A DNA stretch of 64,000 nt from Acidobacteriota bacterium. GTDB taxonomy: Bacteria > Acidobacteriota > Terriglobia > Acidiferrales > UBA7541. Shown here piece by piece: positions 15,964 through 24,593 of this stretch (positions within the stretch are counted from its first letter, which is position 1; every line of letters begins with the position of its first letter). The translations under genes and the position numbers were made by a program. A model generated the notes under the pieces. It was given only the letters and a program-made list of their open reading frames with translations, was not told the origin of the DNA and ran no database searches. Location: positions 124,001 to 188,000 of the forward strand of contig JABCYZ010000004.1 in assembly GCA_013289955.1 (NCBI GenBank), given 5' to 3'.

Positions 15964-18900
15964 CTAGGGCAGCTTCGAGACAGGATTCGTCGCCAGTCCT
16001 AAAGCCTCGATCACTGCGTCATGCAACGCCGGCCGTACTTCGGCAATTTTGTGGTTTTCCCGAGTCGGGTGGACGCGATTGGTCAGCAACACGACGAACA
16101 ACTGGCGGTCAGGGTCGATCCAAATCGAGGTACCGGTGAAACCGGTATGCCCGAAGCTATCAGCCGAAAAAAAGTGCCCGCTCGAGCTGCCTTCGGTTGG
16201 CACCACCCAGCCGAGCGTCCTCGTCCCGCCGGAAAGCTGCTGCGGCACGGTGAATTGAGCAATCGTCGCCCGGCGCAGAATTCTTTGGTGCGCGTAGACG
16301 CCGCCATTCAGCAACATTTGGCAAAACGCCGCCAGATCCGGGGCAGTGCTGAAGAGACCCGCGTGGCCGGAAACGCCGCCGATGGCGAAGGCGTTTTCGT
16401 CGTGCACTTCGCCTTGGATCAGACGCTTCCGGAAATTCGCATCAAATTCTGTCGGCGCAATCAAGGGCCAAAGTTTCTTCGGCGGCTTGTACATGGAATC
16501 GTTCATCGCCAGTGGCGAGAAAATATATTCCTTCGCGAGGTCGTCGAGCGTTCGCCCCGTCAAGCGCTCGATAATTTCTGCCATCAATATAATTCCGAGG
16601 TCGGAGTACACCATTTTCGTTCCCGGTTCGGATTCGAGCGGCTCGGCAAAAATCATTTTCAGCGTGTCCGGCTTACCTTTTGACGTGCGCCAATACTCCT
16701 TAAACGGCGGGAGGCCAGATGTATGCGTCATCAAATGCCGCACCGTGACTTTGTGGCGCCATTCCGGCTGGGGGCCGCTGGCCCATTCCGGCAGGTAGCG
16801 CTCGATGGGCGCGTCCAAATTCAACGGCGATTTGAAATCGCCTTCGACGAGCTTTTCCACCAGCGTTGTCGTCACAATCACTTTTGTCAGTGACGCAACG
16901 TCGTACATCGTGCGCACATTCACCTGGGGCGACTTCGCGTCATAGCCCAGTTTGCCGAACGAGTGCAGCGAAACTTTTCCCCTGTAACCAACGGCGAGCG
17001 TCGCGCCAGGAAATGCCCTGTCTATGACCGCACGCTCGATCACATCAAACGCAGGCTGCAACTGCGCTTCGGCGCGCACCTCCATCGGCTGAACCGTCAT
17101 GGGATTCGCCGCCAACTCGATGCCGAACCCCGCTTTCATCTCCACACCCGGCACCGTCACCGGCAAGTGCCCGCCGACAGCAATCTGCCCGAAGAGCGCC
17201 CGCGCCACGGAGATTTGCGCCACATCGCTGATGCCGAACGCCGCAACCCAAGTTTCCGCCTGCGGGAAATGCTCCACCAAGTACGGGCTGCCCAACCCGA
17301 TAGTCACCACCGGCTTCCCGTTCTTATAAACTTTTTCCGCCAGAGCAGCCTGTTCGGCGGGAATATCCACATTCCCCTTGCGGTCGCTCACGCGCACAAA
17401 AAACGCCAGAATCGCCACGTCGTACGTGTCCGGCGCGGGCAATTTCAAATTGTCCGCCTTCACAAATCGCGTGTCCGCGCGCAGCGTGGTCAGCGCATCC
17501 ACGCGCGACCGCAGCTCGCGCTCGAGATCTTCGCCCGGATAGGGTTCCGGATCGGCGTACAAGGCAACCAGCAGCGCCCGCGTCGGTTTCGTTTCATCGA
17601 GCGGCAGGCGATGAGCCGTATCGCGCAGCAGCGTCACGCCACGATCGGAAATTTCCTGCGCCTCGCGCTGCCATTCCGCCTTGCCGAAATGATTGTTCAG
17701 CGCGTTCACATCGACCAGCCGGTCTTTGTAGAGTCCGATCCGCGCCTTGGCCAGGAGGATGCGCCGCACCGACGCATCGAGCCGCTCGTGCGAGATGCGT
17801 CCGGACTTCACTGCGTCGCGCAGCGCATCGATCGCCGCATCCGGAACAGGCGGCATGAGCAGGGCGTCCGCGCCAGCCGTAAACGCCCGCACCGCGGCTT
17901 CGCCGGGCGCGTAACGAACGGTGATGCCGCCCATGTCCATCGCGTCGGTGACGACGAGGCCCTGATAGCCGAGCTCTTTGCGCAAAAGTCCCGTCAGGAT
18001 ATTTGACGAGAGCGTCGCCGGCGTATTTGTGTCCGGTTCCAGCGCCGGAATCGAAAGATGACCCGTCATGATGCTTTCGGCGCCAGCGGCAATTGCGGCG
18101 CGGAAGGGAACCAGCTCGAGACTTTCGAGTCGCCCGCGGTCGGCGTGAATCACCGGCAGATCGATGTGCGAATCCGCGGCGGTGTCTCCGTGGCCAGGAA
18201 AATGTTTGGCGGTCGCCAAGCCGCCATTTTCCTGAACACCATGCACGAACTGCGTCACGTATTCGGCAACTCTTTGCGGGTCTTCGCCGAACGAGCGCGT
18301 GTTGATGATGGGATTATTCGGATTGTTGTTCACGTCGGAGTCTGGCGCGTAAATCCAGTGAATGCCGACGGCGCGCGCCTCGAGCGCGGTGATTTTTCCC
18401 ATCGTGTACGCGTCTCCAGGTTTGCCTGCGGCGGCGAGTGCCATCGCAGTCGGAAACGAAGTGCCTTCATCCAAGCGCATGGCTGTGCCGCGCTCGAAAT
18501 CCGCACCGATGAGCAGCGGAAGTTTTGATTTTGCTTGCAGCTGATTTGTGAGCACCGCTGTCGGATACGCCTGGCTTTTTACGATGCCCAGCGGAGAGCT
18601 CTGCGTGATGTTGATAAATCCACCGACATGAAGTCTTTCGACGTCTCGCATCATCTCGGCGTAGGCGGATGCGTCGGTTGCTGTGAAACTTCCGTGGTAC
18701 GTTGCGAAAATCAATTGCCCGACTTTTTCGTCTAGCGTCATTTTGCCAAGCGCCGTTTCGACCCATTGCGCAGCGGCAGGAGACAATTTTTGTGCGGGGT
18801 TGGCTGCCGGCCGGCTCTTCTTCGCGCCAGAGGCATCTTTTGCGGACAGAGAAGGCGTCGAAGAGACCGGGGGTGCGGAAGAAGCTTTGCTCTGACTGCG

Positions 18901-18975
18901 TGACGTGTGGGCCATAAGAAGAAAGAACAAGCCAAAAGGAATGAGCAGCAGAACGCCTGTACCGCGTCCTTTCAT
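15964..18975 (-). CDS. NagZ-like beta-N-acetylhexosaminidase (GH3) fused to a beta-lactamase-fold serine hydrolase
   Basis: A 1003-residue exported protein. A hydrophobic signal segment is at residues 8-21. The GH3 domain (about 65-420) contains the NagZ-specific KHFPGHGDT..DSH loop (257-270), whose His/Asp act as general acid/base, and the nucleophile Asp344 in VVTDAMDMGG. A GH3 C-terminal alpha/beta domain follows to about 620. The last third (about 640-990) is a class-C-type beta-lactamase/penicillin-binding fold with S695-LTK, Y790-SD and HTG at 943. The first activity would release GlcNAc from cell-wall fragments; the second could cut peptide stems or esters. Start at 18975 places the signal peptide correctly. 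It is divergent from the DUF1343 gene. Confidence 0.88.
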   Translation of the reverse strand: MKGRGTGVLLLIPFGLFFLLMAHTSRSQSKASSAPPVSSTPSLSAKDASGAKKSRPAANPAQKLSPAAAQWVETALGKMTLDEKVGQLIFATYHGSFTATDASAYAEMMRDVERLHVGGFINITQSSPLGIVKSQAYPTAVLTNQLQAKSKLPLLIGADFERGTAMRLDEGTSFPTAMALAAAGKPGDAYTMGKITALEARAVGIHWIYAPDSDVNNNPNNPIINTRSFGEDPQRVAEYVTQFVHGVQENGGLATAKHFPGHGDTAADSHIDLPVIHADRGRLESLELVPFRAAIAAGAESIMTGHLSIPALEPDTNTPATLSSNILTGLLRKELGYQGLVVTDAMDMGGITVRYAPGEAAVRAFTAGADALLMPPVPDAAIDALRDAVKSGRISHERLDASVRRILLAKARIGLYKDRLVDVNALNNHFGKAEWQREAQEISDRGVTLLRDTAHRLPLDETKPTRALLVALYADPEPYPGEDLERELRSRVDALTTLRADTRFVKADNLKLPAPDTYDVAILAFFVRVSDRKGNVDIPAEQAALAEKVYKNGKPVVTIGLGSPYLVEHFPQAETWVAAFGISDVAQISVARALFGQIAVGGHLPVTVPGVEMKAGFGIELAANPMTVQPMEVRAEAQLQPAFDVIERAVIDRAFPGATLAVGYRGKVSLHSFGKLGYDAKSPQVNVRTMYDVASLTKVIVTTTLVEKLVEGDFKSPLNLDAPIERYLPEWASGPQPEWRHKVTVRHLMTHTSGLPPFKEYWRTSKGKPDTLKMIFAEPLESEPGTKMVYSDLGIILMAEIIERLTGRTLDDLAKEYIFSPLAMNDSMYKPPKKLWPLIAPTEFDANFRKRLIQGEVHDENAFAIGGVSGHAGLFSTAPDLAAFCQMLLNGGVYAHQRILRRATIAQFTVPQQLSGGTRTLGWVVPTEGSSSGHFFSADSFGHTGFTGTSIWIDPDRQLFVVLLTNRVHPTRENHKIAEVRPALHDAVIEALGLATNPVSKLP

Positions 18976-19105
18976 CAGTTGTAGGTCTCCCGGTGGACGC
19001 CCGGATCCTGCGCCTGTATATAACACACGCACTTCACGCTCACAACGCAGCCCCGAACGAAGCGTTCCAGAATATCATTGGTGACGCACAACCGGAGGGA
19101 ATGCT

Positions 19106-20350
19106 TTGGTCCAATTTCGTTTCGCTTTCGGGAAAGAGTTCAGTGTGTTGTTCAGTTTCGCCCTGCTCCTCACACTCGGCCTGCCCGCGCATGCCGCGGT
19201 AAAAAAATCGGGCCGCCCCGGCCGTGTGCAGGCGGGACTCGACGTCCTCGAGGCGGAAAAGTTCGCGCCCCTGCGCGGCAAGCGCGTTGGATTGATCACC
19301 AATCATACCGGACTCGACGCGCTGGGGCGCTCGTCGATCGAACTGCTTTTTCACGCGCCGGGTGTGCAGCTTGTTGCGCTCTTCAGTCCGGAGCACGGCA
19401 TCTCCGGCCGCGCTGACGACAAATACGCGTCTTCCAAAGATCCGGCGACGGGCCTGCCGACCTACAGCCTTTACGGCGAATCGCTGCGGCCCACGGAGGA
19501 AATGCTCGCGGGCATCGACACGCTTGTTTTCGATATCCAGGACGCTGGCGTGCGTTTTTACACCTACACGGCCACCATGGCGTACTGCATGGAGGAAGCC
19601 GCGAAACACAACATTGCCTTTTATATCTTGGACCGGCCCAATCTTCTCGGCGGCGAAGTCATCGAAGGGCCCATGCTTGATTCCGACAAGACAAATATCG
19701 TCGGATACTTTCCTCTGCCCATCCGGTATGGGTTGACGATCGGCGAGCTGGCACAATTCTTCAACGCGGAAAACCACATCGGCTGCGACCTGCACGTCAT
19801 CGCGATGAAGAACTGGCATCGCAACTATTTTTTCGAGAGCACGGGGATCCGCTGGGTGCCGCCGTCGCCGAATCTTCGAACGGTAAAGGGTTCGATTGTC
19901 TACCCTGGTATCGAGATACTGCAAAACGCGGGAGTTTCGGTTGGACGCGGAACGGAGACGCCCTTCGAGGAGTTTGGCGCGCCGTGGATGGACGGCATTG
20001 CGGTGGCAGCCGAGTTGAACGCGCGGCATCTGCCCGGCTTGCGTTTTCTCGATCAGCCTTTCATCCCCGTCTCCGGCCTTTATGCCGGCCAGCGCTGCGG
20101 AGGTGTTGGCATTCGGATCACGGACCGCGCCGCCGTCCGCTCTGTGCGCGTTGGTTTGGAGGTCGCCGTCATTCTCGAAAAGCTATACCCCAAGAACTTC
20201 GATCCGGCGAAACTGCTCTTCCTCGTCGGCAACTCGGAAACAATCCGGCAATTGCAGGCGGGCGTTGCACCAGAGCAAATTGTCGCCAGCTGGTCGTCAG
20301 ACCTCGCGAATTTCGACCAGACGCGGCGCAAATATTTCCTCTACAAGTAA
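19106..20350 (+). CDS. namZ: DUF1343 protein, NamZ-like exo-beta-N-acetylmuramidase
   Basis: A 414-residue exported protein with a signal peptide ending PAHAA (about residue 31). Family hallmarks are RVGLITNHTG, FSPEHGI.G, the DIQDAGVRFYTY motif, LDRPNPLGG-like LDRPNLLGG, and a C-terminal Gly-rich GVGIRITD. DUF1343 members include NamZ of Bacillus subtilis, which removes terminal MurNAc from cell-wall fragments. The gene is divergent from the NagZ-like fusion, which would cut the complementary GlcNAc linkage, and together these two activities could dismantle glycan chains. The start is a TTG at 19106 with GGAGG 8 bases upstream; an ATG at 19101 is out of frame. Confidence 0.85.
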   Translation: MVQFRFAFGKEFSVLFSFALLLTLGLPAHAAVKKSGRPGRVQAGLDVLEAEKFAPLRGKRVGLITNHTGLDALGRSSIELLFHAPGVQLVALFSPEHGISGRADDKYASSKDPATGLPTYSLYGESLRPTEEMLAGIDTLVFDIQDAGVRFYTYTATMAYCMEEAAKHNIAFYILDRPNLLGGEVIEGPMLDSDKTNIVGYFPLPIRYGLTIGELAQFFNAENHIGCDLHVIAMKNWHRNYFFESTGIRWVPPSPNLRTVKGSIVYPGIEILQNAGVSVGRGTETPFEEFGAPWMDGIAVAAELNARHLPGLRFLDQPFIPVSGLYAGQRCGGVGIRITDRAAVRSVRVGLEVAVILEKLYPKNFDPAKLLFLVGNSETIRQLQAGVAPEQIVASWSSDLANFDQTRRKYFLYK

Positions 20351-20421
20351 GCTTGTTTTGCCCCCGATGGCGCCCGGCAGTCCAGCACCGTTCCTGCCTC
20401 TCTTGTGGTAGAGTCGGCCCC

Positions 20422-21381
20422 ATGCGCATCGTATCGTTGCTGCCGTCGGCCACGGAAATCCTGTTCGCTTTGGGTTTCGACAGAGAAATTGTTGGCGTCA
20501 GCCATGAATGCGATTTTCCGGCCGAGGCGCGGACAAAGCGCGTGGTGATTCATTCGCGGCTGCCTCACGATGCGCCTCCCCTGGAGATTGATCGGATGGT
20601 GCGCGAATATGTGTCGCGCGGCGAGAGCCTGTATTCGGTGGATGCCGGGGCGCTGGCGGAATTGGAGCCGGATCTGATCGTTACACAGGATTTGTGCCAG
20701 GTGTGCGCGGCTTCGCCGGATGATTTGGCAGCGACGCTCGCAGGTTTTCCTAAGCCACCTGAAGTTCTCTGTTTAAATCCGCAGGATCTTGGCGATGTGT
20801 GGCGTGACATTTTGTGGGTTGGGGAAGCGACTTGCCGCGGGCATGAAGCGGAAACCTTGCTGAAGAAGATCGGGACGCGGCTCGGCGAACTCGAGTGCCA
20901 GCTCGAGGGAGTCGGGCATAGCCCGCGCATTGTAATTCTCGAATGGCTTGAGCCTTTCTATGTGGCGGGGCATTGGGTGCCGGAAATGATCGAAGCTGCT
21001 GGCGGGAAGGATGCGCTCGGGCGCAAGCGGACGCCTTCTTTCCGCGTCACCGTTGAGGATGTGATCGATGCCGCGCCGGAAATTCTTTTGATTGCGCAGT
21101 GCGGCTATAGCGCTCAGCAAGCTCGTGATGAGTACCGTGCGATGTCATTTCCGGAGGAGTGGCGCGCCATGCCTGCGGTGCGCAACTCGCGCGTGTACGC
21201 GCTCGATGCCAGCGGATATTTTTCGCGGCCTGGGCCGCGACTGATGACTGGCATGGAAGCGCTGGCTAAGATTTTGCATCCCGAGGTTGTGGTTAGTCCG
21301 GAAGCGGAGAGTGTTGCGGTGCCTGTCGCTCTGTCAACCGCAGCGGCGTTTCCTGCTTCTATCAGAGCTGCATCCGCCTAG
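20422..21381 (+). CDS. Cobalamin-binding (BtuF-like) periplasmic-binding-fold protein without signal peptide
   Basis: A 319-residue protein of the type III substrate-binding fold. It begins directly with RIVSLLPSATEILFALG, typical of BtuF/cobalamin-binding proteins, and has LEPDLIVTQDLC, the DLGDVWRDI region and RPGPRLMTGMEALA near the end. No signal peptide precedes the domain, and no ABC permease or ATPase genes are near. Such stand-alone forms are commonly annotated as cobalamin-binding proteins. The Cys-rich QDLCQVCAAS loop is characteristic of this subgroup. Function inferred from fold only. Confidence 0.75.
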   Translation: MRIVSLLPSATEILFALGFDREIVGVSHECDFPAEARTKRVVIHSRLPHDAPPLEIDRMVREYVSRGESLYSVDAGALAELEPDLIVTQDLCQVCAASPDDLAATLAGFPKPPEVLCLNPQDLGDVWRDILWVGEATCRGHEAETLLKKIGTRLGELECQLEGVGHSPRIVILEWLEPFYVAGHWVPEMIEAAGGKDALGRKRTPSFRVTVEDVIDAAPEILLIAQCGYSAQQARDEYRAMSFPEEWRAMPAVRNSRVYALDASGYFSRPGPRLMTGMEALAKILHPEVVVSPEAESVAVPVALSTAAAFPASIRAASA

Positions 21382-21441
21382 CAGGGCCCGGGCAAACCCC
21401 GCCCCTCCCGTCCTTTTGCTTTCAGCTGGCCTTCGGGACAG

Positions 21442-21470
21442 TTGACAAGCATGCCCTCTATATATAGGAT
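21442..21470 (+). promoter_or_regulatory. Sigma-70 promoter of the PadR operon
   Basis: TTGACA at 21442-21447 is a perfect -35; TAGGAT at 21465-21470 follows at 17 bases spacing (4 of 6 matches). The interval contains TATATATAGG, and TATGTATAGG follows downstream, an imperfect repeat that overlaps the promoter and could be a PadR operator. Confidence 0.6.
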
Positions 21471-21490
21471 TCTTATGTATAGGAGATCAG

Positions 21491-21823
21491 ATGATTGGTC
21501 CGGGGATTAAGCGCGGCACGGCGGAACTGGCGGTGCTGAGCGTGCTCGGAGACGGGCCGCTGCATGGTTATGAAATGGCGCGGCGCATCGAAGAGCAGAC
21601 GCATGGGTCGCTGCGATTCACGCTGGCTTCGCTTTATCCGCTGCTCTACAAGCTCGAAAAGCGCGGTTGGTTGCGTGGCGCCTGGGAAACCAGCGATACC
21701 GGACGGCGTCGTCGGTGCTACCGCCTGACCAGCGAAGGGAAGAAGAAACTCGTGCCCATTCGGCGCGAATGGGACGAACTCTTCCGCGCTTTACATCGAC
21801 TTACCAAGGAGCGTCATGCCTGA
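21491..21823 (+). CDS. PadR family transcriptional regulator
   Basis: A 110-residue winged-helix repressor. The PadR pattern is clear: GTAELAVLSVLGDGPLHGYEMARRIEEQT, the FTLASLYPLLYKLEKRGWL recognition helix and wing, then RRRRCYRLTSEGKK. A GGAGATC ribosome-binding site precedes the ATG. The stop overlaps the following membrane-protein gene by 8 bases, so both are co-translated. Its own gene is likely autoregulated. In Acidobacteriota PadR genes of this kind typically sit before permease-type proteins. Confidence 0.9.
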   Translation: MIGPGIKRGTAELAVLSVLGDGPLHGYEMARRIEEQTHGSLRFTLASLYPLLYKLEKRGWLRGAWETSDTGRRRRCYRLTSEGKKKLVPIRREWDELFRALHRLTKERHA

Positions 21824-22499
21824 TTGGGAAGCAATCGTTGGCGAGCGGCTGGCTGACAGTTCTCTCGCGCCCGAGGAGCGGCGCGAAGTCGTCACGGAGC
21901 TCGCCGGCCATCTCGAAGAAGCTTTTGAGCAGTTGCGTGTCGAAGGGCTTTCGGAAGAAACGGCGATGGAGCTTGCTTTTTCGCAAGTGAAGAACTGGCA
22001 ATCCCTGCGGCGAAAGATTCAGAAGGCGCGAATGGAGGAGGACGTTATGACGGACCGAGTCAAACAAGTGTGGTTACCCGGATTTGTGACGTTGTTCCTT
22101 TCGATGATGCTGCTCATGGCGATTCAGTTCTTTGGGCCACATCCGCTCATCGTCAGCATGTCCGGCTGGCGAACGACGGCTCCTGTCGCAGTGATTTACG
22201 TGCCGTGGCTGTTGTCGCTGCTTCCGATCGGCGCGATCGGAGCTTATTTGGCGGGCCGCGCCGGAGGGTCCCTGCGCGCTACGCTTCTTTCCATTGCGTT
22301 TCCTGTCTTGCCGTACTCGGTTTTTTCCGCGATTTGGATCCCGGTGTCGCTGATCCTTGGCGACCACATCAGCCACAACACCATGCCGAGTGCCTTGCTC
22401 CTCGGTCCGCTCGCATGGGTGGTGTTGCCGGGAGTGGCTTTGCTCGCTGGCGGGCTTCCGGTGCAACTCTTGCGGTCCCGCCGGCCTGCTTCCGTGTAA
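21816..22499 (+). CDS. PadR-coupled membrane protein with permease-prefix-like N-terminus
   Basis: A 227-residue protein. Residues 1-75 form a soluble helical domain (EERREVVTELAGHLEEAFEQL...) like the prefix found before acidobacterial ABC permeases and in DUF1700-type proteins. Four hydrophobic segments follow (about 86-104, 123-147, 155-178, 195-218). No transport motif is seen. Overlap with the PadR stop implies it is the repressor's target. Function unknown; a role in envelope stress or in drug response is only a guess. Confidence 0.75.
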   Translation: MPDWEAIVGERLADSSLAPEERREVVTELAGHLEEAFEQLRVEGLSEETAMELAFSQVKNWQSLRRKIQKARMEEDVMTDRVKQVWLPGFVTLFLSMMLLMAIQFFGPHPLIVSMSGWRTTAPVAVIYVPWLLSLLPIGAIGAYLAGRAGGSLRATLLSIAFPVLPYSVFSAIWIPVSLILGDHISHNTMPSALLLGPLAWVVLPGVALLAGGLPVQLLRSRRPASV

Positions 22500-22593
22500 C
22501 CAGCCCGCTCAAACGCCCCCAGCGTGCTGCGCCGCCACCAGGAGGTCGCGGTGGGCGAGGCTGGTTACGCTTCCAGCCGGTGCACGTGTTCGG

Positions 22594-22985
22594 CGACCAA
22601 TAAATGAGCAGCGCCTTTCCTTTCACTTTGTCCCGGCTGACCACTCCAAAGAAGCGGCTGTCGTAGGTTTTCTCCAGCTCGTCCCTGATCACCAGGAACC
22701 TTCCCGCAGGCGCTTTGCCGGTCTCAAAAGCCCCCCCAATCGGGCGTACGCGTTATTTTCGCCGCAGGGCGGCGGGAGAATGAGCGGTTTTTCATTTATG
22801 AGGATGGTGTTGGACGATCCGGCGCTACGGCGTCTCCTGGAGATCGCCTGGCACATCGAGCCGCTGCGAGAAACCTGAGTGCGCGGCTTGATCTGGCCGG
22901 GACAAATAATTTTGCGACAAAGCAGGCAAACAGGAGTGCGACTACCGCCCGAGAGTAGATCAGGAATTGGACCGGACGGACAGCA
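22594..22985 (-). pseudogene. Decayed signal peptidase I
   Basis: Reading the minus strand, fragments of a type I signal peptidase lie in order but in different frames. A membrane segment VVALLFACFVAKLFV is encoded near 22901-22945. Next come a GSM triplet and an ILINEKPLILPPP piece like the family's INGKPL region, then, after a frame change at a run of seven C's (22731-22737), KAPAGRFLVIRDEL...YDSRFFG and KGKALLIYWS, equivalent to the GDNR.NS.DSR.WG box and C-terminus. GDNRDNS has become IRDELEKT, and the box carrying the catalytic Lys is not visible. The 510-base gap between the PadR operon and the permease otherwise holds no gene. Confidence 0.6.
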
Positions 22986-23009
22986 CGTAGGGAAGTTGCG
23001 GGCCCTAGA

Positions 23010-24476
23010 TCAGCGCTCGCGACCGGCGGCTGCAGGTTCGCTCGTTCCTTTCCTCCAATAGCGGTAGAAAGGGAGGCCGGCGAGGATTAGGAGCAGGCCG
23101 ATCGAGGAACGGCCGGGCCGGTCGAGCCAGATGTTGACAGTCAGGGCTAGAGCGCCGGCTACGAAGAGGCCCGGGACGAAGGGGTAGCCCCAGCAGCGGT
23201 ACGGGCGTGGCATGTTCGGTTCGGTGTAGCGGAGGCGGAATAACGCTACGGCCGCGAGACCGTAGAAAATCCACCCGGCGAAGATGAAGAGATTGGTGAG
23301 TTCCTCGAAGGTGCCGGTGAGAGCCATTAGGCTGGCCAGCACGCATTGAAAAATCAGGGAGTGGGCCGGCGTGCGGTATCTGGGATGAACGCCGTCGGCG
23401 ATTTTGAAGAAGATGCCGTCGCGGGCCATGGCGTAGGCGGGGCGAGCGCCGCTTAGGACCGAGGAGTTCATCGAGCCGAGGGCGCTGATGACCATGGCCA
23501 CGGTGATCCACGCGGCGGCGAGGGGGCCGGCTACGTGCTGGACGACGTCGGAGGCGATGTGTGGGGAGGCGGCGACGGCGCTGAAGGGCAAAACTTTTAG
23601 ACAGGCGGCGCTGAAGAGAAAATAGATTAGAGCGACTAGCGCGACGCCGCCGACCAGCGCGCGCGGGAAATTGCGCTGCGGATTTTCCACCTCGGAGCCG
23701 ACCAGATTCAGGTCTTCCCAGCCATCATAGGCCCAGAGAGCGGCGGCTAGTGCGGCGAGAAACGCGCTCAGGACGGTGCCGTTGAGCGCGCCTGGCCATA
23801 TCGGATCGTGTGTGCTGTGCGGAGCGGCGTGCGAAAAAAATGCTACGCCGATCACGATAGCGACGGAGGTAATCTTTATGGCGGTGAGAAAAACTTGAAC
23901 CGCGCCGCCGAGGCGGACACCCAAATAGTTTATTGCGGTCATCGCGACGATCCAGAGAACGGCCAGCGGTTGCGCCCAGGTGAAAACGAAATCGTAAGGC
24001 TTGAGCCACGTTGTGAGGCCGGGGATGGCGATATGGAGAGTGAAGATCGGGGCGGCTACGACTGGTATCAGGAAACTCAGGAAGCGCATCAGGCCCGCGG
24101 CGATGCTCGAGAGCGAGCTGGGGCGGCCGACGATGGAGTGCATCCAGCCGAAGAGGAAACCCCACGCGGGGCCGAAAGCTCGGCGGAGGTAGGCGTATTC
24201 ACCGCCGGCTTCGGGAATGGCGGCGCCTAGTTCCGCGAAGGAGAGCGCGCCGAAGAGGGAGAGGATCGCGCCGACGATCCAGGCGGCGAAGACGACGCTG
24301 ACGAAGCGGCCTTCGCGCGCCATTTCGGCTGGCTTTAGGAAGATGCCGGTGCCGATCATGGTGCCAACGACGATGGCGCCGGAGGCCCAGGCGCCGAGGC
24401 CGCGGACCAGCTCGAGACGCGATCCGTGTCCTGTGATCCGTGTCCTGTGATTCGCGGAAGAAGGTGTTTCGGTCAT
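23010..24476 (-). CDS. Amino-acid permease of the APC superfamily
   Basis: A 488-residue inner-membrane transporter with about 12 helices. The APC signature is ASGAIVVGTMIGTGIFLKP in helix 1, followed by LSFAELGAAIPEAGGEYAYLRRAFG and the helix 6 region LWAYDGWEDLNLVGSEVENPQRNFPRAL. It resembles the LAT/serine-threonine exchanger subgroup. Residues about 9-19 are encoded by a 14-base tandem repeat (24421-24448), so the true N-terminus may be shorter or recently extended. The substrate is not predictable. It precedes no obvious partner; the sodium symporter lies 117 bases upstream on the same strand. Confidence 0.9.
   Translation of the reverse strand: MTETPSSANHRTRITGHGSRLELVRGLGAWASGAIVVGTMIGTGIFLKPAEMAREGRFVSVVFAAWIVGAILSLFGALSFAELGAAIPEAGGEYAYLRRAFGPAWGFLFGWMHSIVGRPSSLSSIAAGLMRFLSFLIPVVAAPIFTLHIAIPGLTTWLKPYDFVFTWAQPLAVLWIVAMTAINYLGVRLGGAVQVFLTAIKITSVAIVIGVAFFSHAAPHSTHDPIWPGALNGTVLSAFLAALAAALWAYDGWEDLNLVGSEVENPQRNFPRALVGGVALVALIYFLFSAACLKVLPFSAVAASPHIASDVVQHVAGPLAAAWITVAMVISALGSMNSSVLSGARPAYAMARDGIFFKIADGVHPRYRTPAHSLIFQCVLASLMALTGTFEELTNLFIFAGWIFYGLAAVALFRLRYTEPNMPRPYRCWGYPFVPGLFVAGALALTVNIWLDRPGRSSIGLLLILAGLPFYRYWRKGTSEPAAAGRER
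24421..24448. repeat. 14-base tandem repeat in the permease N-terminus
   Basis: GATCCGTGTCCTGT occurs twice head to tail (24421-24434, 24435-24448), followed by a third partial unit GATTCG. It lies inside the predicted first 20 codons of the permease. Confidence 0.7.
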
Positions 24477-24593
24477 AGAGGGTTGGATGACATTTTCCGC
24501 TGGCGGTTTGGGGTCGACCGTTCGGCACGATGAATCGTGCCGCTACACAGTTCAGATGCGCCAGCCGAGAGGTTCGAGCGGCGCGCGATGCGG

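Noticed and set aside
22357..22878. Rightward frame of 173 residues after the PadR operon
   Set aside because: Its composition is implausible and it runs opposite to the signal peptidase remnant, which explains the sequence better.
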